Shown here: one piece after another, positions 1 through 5,220 of the stretch
Position numbering within the stretch: the first letter of the stretch is position 1
How the letters are laid out: each line of letters starts with the position of its first letter
Assembly: GCA_900550825.1 (NCBI GenBank)
Contig: URTZ01000069.1
Location: forward strand, 1 to 9,570
DNA from: an uncultured Collinsella sp.
Lineage (GTDB): Bacteria > Actinomycetota > Coriobacteriia > Coriobacteriales > Coriobacteriaceae
Direction of reading: 5' to 3'
Length of the DNA: 9,570 nucleotides
Made by a program: the position numbers and the translations under genes
The notes under the pieces: generated by a model
What the model was told of the DNA's origin: nothing
The model's database searches: none
Seen by the model: the letters and a program-made list of their open reading frames with translations, nothing else

Positions 1-31
1 TCCAATAGAGATAATTATGCGCCTTAACTGG

Positions 32-70
32 GATTGTTGTATATAGTCCGTTGGCTTTTATACAACAATC
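32..70. promoter_or_regulatory. 12-bp perfect inverted repeat over the putative XRE promoter
   Basis: GATTGTTGTATA (32-43) is the exact reverse complement of TATACAACAATC (59-70), with 15 bp between the arms. A weak promoter fits inside it: a -35-like TTGTTG at 34-39 and a -10-like TTATAC at 58-63, spaced 18 bp. Transcription would then start near 70, almost on the ATG at 72. A dyad covering both promoter elements just ahead of an XRE gene is the expected layout of an autorepression operator. The dyad is seen directly; the promoter and the autoregulation are inference. Confidence 0.6.
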
Positions 71-86
71 CATGACTCTTTTTGTC

Positions 87-305
87 ATGGATACGACGCT
101 TCAGAAATCATTCGGCATGAGATGCAAAGAGCTCCGCGCTGGACTCGGGTGCAGTCAGGAGCAGTTCGCCAATTTGATTGAAATGGATCGTTCCTACTAC
201 GCGAGCATTGAAGTCGGTCGGCGTAATGTCAGCCTCTCAAATCTCAAGAAGATTGCCGACGGATTTCAAATCAGCATTGCTGAACTCATGAGAGGCGTCA
301 GCTAA
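87..305 (+). CDS. XRE-family HTH transcriptional regulator
   Basis: A 72-aa single-domain DNA-binding protein of the Cro/C1 (XRE) type. It begins with a short lead, then FGMRCKELR, which is the usual first helix of the fold. The helix-turn-helix covers about residues 21-45 (CSQEQFANLIEMDRSYYASIEVGRRN), followed by LKKIADGFQISIAEL, the usual closing helices. The E-x-G-R-R-N stretch and short length resemble restriction-modification controller-type and other stand-alone XRE repressors; no methylase or endonuclease is visible nearby. In-frame alternatives start at TTG 51 and ATG 72. I chose ATG 87 because family members begin 8-10 residues before the FGxRxxELR helix, and because the 51-70 segment lies inside the inverted repeat. 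None of the three starts has a clear SD, so leaderless translation from 72 is a real alternative. It lies upstream of the 23-bp repeats and the ATPase gene, which it may control. Confidence 0.88.
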   Translation: MDTTLQKSFGMRCKELRAGLGCSQEQFANLIEMDRSYYASIEVGRRNVSLSNLKKIADGFQISIAELMRGVS

Positions 306-364
306 ATTTATTCGTCTCATAGTTCACAGTGGGTCTCGTTGATTAGTGCCTTAAGAAAATGGAA

Positions 365-456
365 ATCGTCCCAACGAGCTATCGTCAATCGTCCCAATAA
401 ATTACCGTCAATCGTCCCAATAAGTAATCGTTATTTGTCCCAACGACGCAGATAGA
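365..456. repeat. Four tandem 23-bp direct repeats (TCGTCCCAA core)
   Basis: Four units of exactly 23 bp lie end to end at 365-387, 388-410, 411-433 and 434-456. Each opens with ATCGTCCCAA (TTTGTCCCAA in the last). The first three also close with a related half-site, ATCGTCA, ACCGTCA or ATCGTTA. The middle of each unit is variable. The 23-bp period is slightly over two helical turns, so the cores lie on roughly the same face of the DNA. The last core provides the -35-like TTGTCC of the ATPase promoter. This fits an operator array for a DNA-binding protein, for which the XRE protein upstream is the obvious candidate (inference). It is not a CRISPR because there are no spacers. Confidence 0.85.
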
Positions 457-465
457 CGCTATAAT
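435..465 (+). promoter_or_regulatory. Putative promoter of the DUF4143 ATPase gene
   Basis: A perfect TATAAT lies at 460-465. The best -35 candidate is TTGTCC at 435-440, spaced 19 bp, which is slightly long; it belongs to the fourth 23-bp repeat. Transcription would start near 472, leaving a leader of about 20 nt with GGAGG at 481-485 before ATG 494. Confidence 0.6.
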
Positions 466-493
466 TTCAAATGAATGATTGGAGGGAAAGCCG

Positions 494-1759
494 ATGGATA
501 GGTATATAGGACGTTGTGTTGACTGCTTGGTCGAGCGCGACCTTGGCATTTTTGGTGCAGTGCTCATTCAGGGGCCGAAATGGTGTGGAAAGACAACGAC
601 AGCTCAGAGATTTGCCGAGTCATCGTTATCTCTCTCCGACCCATCTGGCGGTTTTGCGGCCCTCCAGCTCGCTCGTCTCGATCCGGCCCAAGCAATTGTC
701 GGACCGACCCCGAGGCTTGTCGACGAATGGCAGGAAGAACCGAAGCTATGGGATGCCGTGCGATTCGAATGCGATGTCAGGGGAGGGGAGCCAGGACAGT
801 TCATTCTCACCGGATCTGCGACGCCGCGAGCCGAGAACCAGCCGATGCACAGCGGTGTGGGTCGAATCGCCCGTTTGCGGATGGATACCATGACGCTTTT
901 CGAGCTCGGTATTTCGTCGGGAGCGGTCTCGCTTGGTGCGCTGCTCGATGGCGATTCCGTTGCGGCGTCACTCGGATCCATCGCCGGTATCGCCGGTATC
1001 GCGGATTTGCTCTGCCGCGGCGGTTGGCCCCAAGCGGTCGGTAAGACAACTGCCGACGCAATGCGGATAGCCGCCGCCTATATTGACGGTGTTTGCGAGT
1101 CTGACGTTTCGAGGGCGGATGGAGTGAAACGCGACCCGGTTAAGGTAAGGGCCTTGCTCTCGTCGCTTGCACGCAATGAATCGACTCTTGCCGGCATGAG
1201 GTCCATCGAAAGGGATTTGGGCGTTGACGTCTCAAAGAATACGATTACCGGCTACATGGACGCGCTGCGCCGTATCAATATCGTCGACGATGTCCCCGCG
1301 TGGCATCCGGCTCTCAGGTCGCCGGTGAAGTTGCGGCAGGGCGCGAAGCGGCACCTTGCGGACTCATCGCTCGCCGTCGCCCTCATCGGTGCGGACCCGG
1401 AGTCGTTGTCATCCGATCCGAAGACCCTTGGCTTGCTCTTCGAATCCCTTGTGTTGCACGATCTCAAGGTTTACGCGGCGGCCAGCGATGCGACCGTATC
1501 TCACTACCACGACGCTGACGACCTAGAGGTCGACGCGATTGTCCATCGTCGTGACGGCTCGTGGGTTGCCGTTGAGGTTAAGCTCGGGAGCCCCCAAGTC
1601 CCAGAGGCAGTGGAAAATCTGCTTCGACTTGAGCGAAAGCTGGTCGATCGCGGGGAGAGGCCGCCTGCGGCGAAACTCATCGTCATCGGGTTTGGTATGC
1701 CGGCTCACGTAACTAGCGAAGGCATCGTTGTTGCTCCGGTCGATACGCTCGGAATCTAA
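494..1759 (+). CDS. AAA-type ATPase with C-terminal PD-(D/E)XK-like domain (DUF4143 group)
   Basis: A 421-aa protein of the widespread AAA_14/DUF4143 type. Walker A is GPKWCGKTT (residues 27-35), a Walker B-like LVDEWQ lies at 75-80, and TGSAT at 106-110 is the sensor-like strand. GRIARLRMDTMTLFELG (123-139) and GGWP (176-179) are family landmarks. A probable winged-helix linker spans about 235-265. The C-terminal DUF4143 domain has LGLLFESLV (312-320) and then EVDAIV followed by VEVKLG (345-365), where D347, E361 and K363 form an intact D...ExK nuclease-like core. Length is typical for the family. The biological role is not established; suggestions for relatives include defence or toxin-antitoxin-like roles. 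I chose ATG 494 because GGAGG at 481-485 sits 8 nt upstream; the TTG at 479 overlaps that SD. The gene follows the 23-bp repeats and ends 16 nt before a long inverted repeat. Confidence 0.92.
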   Translation: MDRYIGRCVDCLVERDLGIFGAVLIQGPKWCGKTTTAQRFAESSLSLSDPSGGFAALQLARLDPAQAIVGPTPRLVDEWQEEPKLWDAVRFECDVRGGEPGQFILTGSATPRAENQPMHSGVGRIARLRMDTMTLFELGISSGAVSLGALLDGDSVAASLGSIAGIAGIADLLCRGGWPQAVGKTTADAMRIAAAYIDGVCESDVSRADGVKRDPVKVRALLSSLARNESTLAGMRSIERDLGVDVSKNTITGYMDALRRINIVDDVPAWHPALRSPVKLRQGAKRHLADSSLAVALIGADPESLSSDPKTLGLLFESLVLHDLKVYAAASDATVSHYHDADDLEVDAIVHRRDGSWVAVEVKLGSPQVPEAVENLLRLERKLVDRGERPPAAKLIVIGFGMPAHVTSEGIVVAPVDTLGI

Positions 1760-1775
1760 ATTATTGTTATTTGCA

Positions 1776-1822
1776 TTTCCAGAAATCCTCTATCTAGACG
1801 CCTCCTAGAGGATTTCTGGAAA
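1776..1822. repeat. 17-bp perfect inverted repeat after the ATPase gene
   Basis: TTTCCAGAAATCCTCTA (1776-1792) is exactly complementary to 1806-1822, with a 13-nt loop. RNA from either strand would form a very stable hairpin. It begins 16 nt after the ATPase stop codon. It lacks a proper U-run on both strands, so it may be a factor-dependent or bidirectional terminator, an mRNA 3'-end stabiliser, or a remnant of mobile-element ends. The bases between it and 2114 contain only the decayed minus-strand gene described next. Confidence 0.75.
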
Positions 1823-1843
1823 CAACCGGTATTTTAATCTGGG

Positions 1844-2098
1844 CTACGAAAGGTTACGGGTCCAGATTCCGTGCTGCGTGGAGCCGGTGATCTTGTATCC
1901 GTGGCGGTCGATTCACGCCGCAAGCCTGTCCCAGTCGATGCGTTTCCAGTTGCCGCACGGCGCGTGGTTCACGATGAGCCCGCCGGCGACCATGAGCGCG
2001 TGGTTGCGTGCCTTGCGCGCCTCGCGCGCGAGCGCCCTCTTCTTGTCCGAAATCTGGACCTCGGCCTGCTTCTTCTTGCATTGAAGCCTGAACCAGGT
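1844..2098 (-). pseudogene. Decayed mobilization/conjugation accessory gene remnant
   Basis: Reading the minus strand from 2098 gives a lysine-rich stretch (KKKQAEVQISDKKRALAREA), then RKARNHALMVAGGLIVNHAP and WKRIDWDRLAA. An in-frame TGA follows at 1915-1913. The same frame then continues sensibly as IDRHGYKITGSTQHGIWTRN before TAG at 1846-1844. The [K/R]-x-R-x-H-x-L-x(3)-GG...W-x(2)-[I/V]DWDRLA pattern resembles small TraD/MobC-like conjugal-transfer accessory proteins carried next to relaxases on mobilizable elements; this match is from memory and moderate. The TGA probably replaced a TGG (Trp) codon. No start codon or SD is present, and a TGA lies upstream at 2101-2099. It therefore looks like a 3' fragment with a further nonsense mutation. 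The overlapping + strand ORF at 1871-2167 is taken as a shadow. Confidence 0.5.
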
Positions 2099-2113
2099 TC
2101 AGTTGACATGGTT

Positions 2114-2149
2114 AAAAACGAGGGGCGACGCTTTTGCGTCACCCCTCGT
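2114..2149 (-). terminator. Intrinsic terminator of the peptide/ABC operon
   Basis: On the minus strand a 14-bp stem (2149-2136 pairing with 2131-2118, one G-U pair) with an AAAA loop is followed directly by TTTTT (2118-2114). This is a classic rho-independent terminator 15 nt after the stop codon of peptide A. It marks the end of the minus-strand transcription unit and shows the RNA runs through peptide A. Confidence 0.9.
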
Positions 2150-2163
2150 CCCGGCCGATTGCT

Positions 2164-2508
2164 TTAGTTGTACACACGGTAGTTACACTTGAACTGGGTT
2201 ATGTGTCCATAGTTGGAGCGGTACCAACCCGACGTATAGCTGATTGCCTCTGCGCCTAGATAGTCGTAGCCCTTGTTGTAGCGAAGCTGACGGTAGGTCG
2301 TGTCGTACTCTGCTACGTAAAACGTGTCTCCAGAGAAGGCTTTGTACCGGTCCTTAACCGTCGAAGCCATGTACGCGGGTTCGACATCGCCTTTCTCCCC
2401 GTTGAGCGCATAGACGGGTGCCGCGATTCCGCATAAAGCCGTTGCCACGAGGATGGCGTAGACAGCCATGCGCGACGCATTGGACTTCAGCTGTTCAAAT
2501 AGTTTCAT
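2164..2508 (-). CDS. Small secreted Tyr-rich peptide (peptide A), possible bacteriocin-like precursor
   Basis: A 114-aa precursor of no family I recognise. The N-terminus is a good Sec signal peptide: a basic lead (MKLFEQLKSNASRM), hydrophobic core AVYAILVATALCGIAAP, and a probable AxA-type cleavage after VYA (residue 34). The preceding TALC does not fit a lipobox. The predicted 80-residue mature part has 13 tyrosines, many basic and acidic residues and a single Cys (FKCNY) near the end, closing with NYRVYN. A central ISYTSGWYRSNYGH segment resembles a segment of peptide B. ATG 2508 is supported by GGAGG 8 nt upstream. It starts 1 nt after the stop of the fused ABC gene, so the two are probably translationally coupled. 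It is the last gene before the terminator. The role is inferred from context only: secreted small protein with dedicated ABC systems, as in Sec-exported bacteriocins of the lactococcin 972 type, though it lacks that family's sequence signature. Confidence 0.85.
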   Translation of the reverse strand: MKLFEQLKSNASRMAVYAILVATALCGIAAPVYALNGEKGDVEPAYMASTVKDRYKAFSGDTFYVAEYDTTYRQLRYNKGYDYLGAEAISYTSGWYRSNYGHITQFKCNYRVYN

Positions 2509-2509
2509 G

Positions 2510-4324
2510 TCATTCGCCTCCCTCGTATGTATCGAGGTATTCCTGCTTGAGCGTCTGCGAGGACGACTCGGTCTTTTCCACGAGCGTGCCGGCCTCGATG
2601 AAGTAGAACGAGTTGGTGAGGTCTGCCAGGTCGTCGAGCAGATGGCTTGAGATGAGCACGCTTCGTCCCCGCGCCACCTCGCTGCGCATCGCGTCGCAGG
2701 AGGTTTTCCGCTTTCCCGGATCGAGGCCGTTCAGCGGTTCATCGAGGATGAGGTACGGGCAACCGGTCGCTATCGCCATGGCAAGCTTTACCTGCTGCTT
2801 CATTCCTGTCGAGAGTTTACGGGCCGGCTTGTCGAGATATGGGGAGATTCCGAGGGAGCTGCAGAGCGAGTCGATGTCGGCGGCCGATTTCCACGCCTCC
2901 CTAACGAAAGCAAGGTGCTCGATGGCCGATAGCGTGGGGTAGAGATCCGCGCTGCCCGAAGAGCTCAGGTAGACGAGTTCTGCAAATTCGGCTGATCGAC
3001 GTTGGCTGATTCCGTCTGCCGCCAGGCTTCCCGAGCGGATGCGGGTGGGAAATTGGCCCGACAGCGCTTCAAGTAAGGTGGTTTTCCCCGAGCCGTTGGG
3101 GGCAACGAGGCCCGCCGCCGTTCCCGGGCCCAGGAAAAGCGACCCGATTGAAAGTATCGTCGTGCTCCCGTATCCCACGCTCGCGTCCAGAAGCTCGAGC
3201 CCATGGTGCTTTTTCGCGGGTCCAGGCTGTTTGGGGGAACGTGCCGCAACGGCGCCGACCGCAAGAAGGACCGCGGCGTATGCCAGGGCCACGGCAAGCA
3301 TCGATGCACCGCTTGAACCGGAGCCAATGAATTCTGTCGGGAAGCATCCCACGTAGCCCGTTGCCTCGATAGGCGAGAACACGGCCAGCGGCAGGAGATT
3401 GAGCGCGGCGTTATGCCCCAGTGCCGAATCGGACAGTAACGGGAATGCCGGGGCCGCGACAAGCAGCGCGGAGGCAAGGGGGCCCGCGAGGACGCGCCTC
3501 GTTGCGGTCGATAGGACGGCGGAGCAAACGGATATCAAGGTTCCGCCCGCAAGCAGCGCGAGAAGCAGGTCCGTGAAGACGTTTCCCGCGGTCGTGGTGG
3601 TAAGCGCGCCGTCATGGAAGAAGGCGATCGGGTACCCGATCTGCCCGAAGCCGTTTAGGGCCAAGGCGTAAATGCCCCCGGGTGCGAGGCCGGCGAGGAG
3701 CATCGCGGTCCCCGCGGCGATTATCGAAAACACGGTCTGGATAAGGCGCCGGAATTTGGGCACGGGCGCCTTCGCCGCCGGGGTCCCGGGCCTTGTGGCC
3801 CCGAGCACGAGTATCGACGAGAGAAGGAAGGGGATGAAGGGAAGGAAAGACGGCGCCGTGGCAATGGCGTAAGGCAGGAAGGAAAGGAACGGCAGGTCGC
3901 TTGCGGAGGCCGGGATATCCGTGATGCCGGAGCTGCTCAGGGCACGGCAATATGCGAGCTCCGCGTCATTGGTCTCTCGGTCTCCCACGATGGACCCGGA
4001 TTGGAAGCCTTCGCCCATGAGCGCGTAGTAGCTCTCGGCAGAATCGAGAAAGGCGGCGTCGGTTTGAGCGGCAAGGGCGGCGTTCGCGTATCTTGCAAGC
4101 TCCGCGTCAGCTTGCTGCTCTGGAGATAGGTCTGTGCCGCCGGCCTGGGGCGCGCGCGTATTGAATGCGTCGACAAAGCTCTGCATGCCCTGTTTCATAA
4201 AGAAGGGCCCGTAGATGGGTGAATTGAACGCAATGGGGATGGAGAAGGCTGCAGCGAGAACGAGCGTGGAGATCCATACGGCCTTGTCTCTTAGGATTAG
4301 TTTGAGAAGGAGTCGACAGCACAT
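2510..4324 (-). CDS. ABC transporter, permease-ATPase fusion
   Basis: A 604-aa half-transporter with the membrane domain first. TM1 is at about 14-32. An extracytoplasmic segment of about 105 residues (38-143) follows, then roughly six hydrophobic segments to 361, including LNGFGQIGYPI (223-233), the motif shared with both halves of the upstream permease. The ABC domain runs from about 375 to 604: Walker A APNGSGKTT (408-416), signature LSTGMKQQ (504-511), Walker B YLILDEP (524-530), D-loop GLD (533-535) and H-loop His561. The Q-loop glutamine is missing (YLSSSGSADLYP). The topology, TM then NBD in one chain with an ABC-2-like permease, differs from peptide-processing exporters, and there is no C39 peptidase domain. 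It is therefore more likely an efflux/immunity system than a leader-cleaving exporter (inference). ATG 4324 has AGGTG 7 nt upstream. It lies 150 nt after the separate ATPase gene and just before peptide A. Confidence 0.92.
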   Translation of the reverse strand: MCCRLLLKLILRDKAVWISTLVLAAAFSIPIAFNSPIYGPFFMKQGMQSFVDAFNTRAPQAGGTDLSPEQQADAELARYANAALAAQTDAAFLDSAESYYALMGEGFQSGSIVGDRETNDAELAYCRALSSSGITDIPASASDLPFLSFLPYAIATAPSFLPFIPFLLSSILVLGATRPGTPAAKAPVPKFRRLIQTVFSIIAAGTAMLLAGLAPGGIYALALNGFGQIGYPIAFFHDGALTTTTAGNVFTDLLLALLAGGTLISVCSAVLSTATRRVLAGPLASALLVAAPAFPLLSDSALGHNAALNLLPLAVFSPIEATGYVGCFPTEFIGSGSSGASMLAVALAYAAVLLAVGAVAARSPKQPGPAKKHHGLELLDASVGYGSTTILSIGSLFLGPGTAAGLVAPNGSGKTTLLEALSGQFPTRIRSGSLAADGISQRRSAEFAELVYLSSSGSADLYPTLSAIEHLAFVREAWKSAADIDSLCSSLGISPYLDKPARKLSTGMKQQVKLAMAIATGCPYLILDEPLNGLDPGKRKTSCDAMRSEVARGRSVLISSHLLDDLADLTNSFYFIEAGTLVEKTESSSQTLKQEYLDTYEGGE

Positions 4325-4421
4325 TCAGAAGCACCTACGTTCCTCAAAGAATTGTTAGATTAAAAGTAACAGACCGGATGAAGGTACATGCGACGGGGGC
4401 GAGGCGAATGGCTGAGCGGTA

Positions 4422-4449
4422 TCGATATGCGGGTTTAACGGCATATCGA
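4422..4449. repeat. 9-bp inverted repeat in the gap between the ABC genes
   Basis: TCGATATGC (4422-4430) pairs with GCATATCGA (4441-4449) across a 10-nt loop. It lies in the only sizeable gap (4325-4474) inside the minus-strand operon. There is no U-run after it on the minus strand, so it is not an intrinsic terminator. It may be an operator, an RNA-processing hairpin, or part of a second internal promoter region; a possible minus-strand -10 (TAATCT) lies near 4360 without a convincing -35. Confidence 0.5.
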
Positions 4450-4474
4450 CCACATAGATTATTAACTTGCATTT

Positions 4475-5215
4475 CTACCCGCCCTCTCCGTAGAGCCGCC
4501 GATACGCGCTTAGCGCACCCTCGGCGCGTCCGGCAGGCCTTGCGAAATGGGATCCGGGAGACTTCGGCGCAGCATCATCTTGCGGAATGCTTCTAATGAG
4601 CCTCCCATCCTTCAAAAACAGAATCTCATCGCACAGTCTATCGACCGAATCCAAGATGTGGGATGACATGATGATGCACGTACCAGAATCGGCCAGCTTC
4701 CTGAGAATCTCGGAATGCAAGTCCACCCTGCTGGGGTCGAGCGCGTTCATGGGCTCATCTAATAGAAGGTACCGCGCGCCCGTCGCATACGCAATCGCCA
4801 AGGTAAGCTGCTGCTTCATACCCTGGCTCAGAGCGCGGATCCTCATCTTCGCGAACTCGCCTATCTGCGTTTGTTCCACTATCTCTTCGATATCGCGAGC
4901 ATGCGGCCACATATCGCAAACCATCTTGAGGTGATCTTCCGCACGCAATCCGGGATACAGCAGCGTCCCCTCACCAGGTGCATAGAAGATCATAGAACGG
5001 ACCTCTCTCGCACCCGTATCCTGCACCTCATCCAGAACGATGCTCCCGTCCACGCGAGGACCCGGCAAACCTGCCATCGCACGCAGCAACGTCGTCTTTC
5101 CATGCCCGTTCGGAGCGACGAGACCGTAGACCGTACCCGGGGCAAACTCAGCGTTCACCGAATCTACGAGCACCTTCTTTCCATAAGAGATCGTCAGCGT
5201 TTGAAGGCCAATCAT
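4475..5215 (-). CDS. ABC transporter ATP-binding subunit
   Basis: A stand-alone nucleotide-binding subunit of 246 aa. Walker A is APNGHGKTT (34-42), signature LSQGMKQQ (129-136), Walker B YLLLDEP (149-155), ALD D-loop (158-160) and H-loop His186 in MSSH. The usual Q-loop glutamine is absent (FYAPGEGTLLYP), as in the fused gene downstream. The last 35 residues form a basic, low-complexity tail. The upstream permease stop TGA (5223-5221) overlaps an ATG at 5224 (ATGA), but the AAGGGG SD abuts that ATG. The same SD sits about 9 nt ahead of ATG 5215, which I therefore prefer; 5224 would add three residues. The tight coupling shows it energises the 740-aa permease. Sequence type: ABC-2-associated, drug/bacteriocin-immunity-like NBD. 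Confidence 0.92.
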   Translation of the reverse strand: MIGLQTLTISYGKKVLVDSVNAEFAPGTVYGLVAPNGHGKTTLLRAMAGLPGPRVDGSIVLDEVQDTGAREVRSMIFYAPGEGTLLYPGLRAEDHLKMVCDMWPHARDIEEIVEQTQIGEFAKMRIRALSQGMKQQLTLAIAYATGARYLLLDEPMNALDPSRVDLHSEILRKLADSGTCIIMSSHILDSVDRLCDEILFLKDGRLIRSIPQDDAAPKSPGSHFARPAGRAEGALSAYRRLYGEGG

Positions 5216-5220
5216 CGAGA

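Noticed and set aside
365..456. CRISPR-like array from the regularly spaced repeats
   Set aside because: The units are contiguous 23-bp tandem repeats with no unique spacers and no cas genes; they fit an operator array.
1871..2167. 98-aa + strand ORF in the gap after the ATPase
   Set aside because: Its sequence is Arg/Val/Leu-rich without recognisable motif, it runs through the terminator hairpin, and the opposite strand carries the recognisable relic.
2460..2508. Lipobox in peptide A (TALC)
   Set aside because: Position -3 is Thr and -1 is Leu, which does not fit a lipoprotein signal; a normal VYA signal-peptidase I site follows.
4378..4596. 72-aa + strand ORF between the two ABC genes
   Set aside because: It overlaps the 3' end of the ATPase gene antisense and has an Arg-rich shadow composition and no SD.
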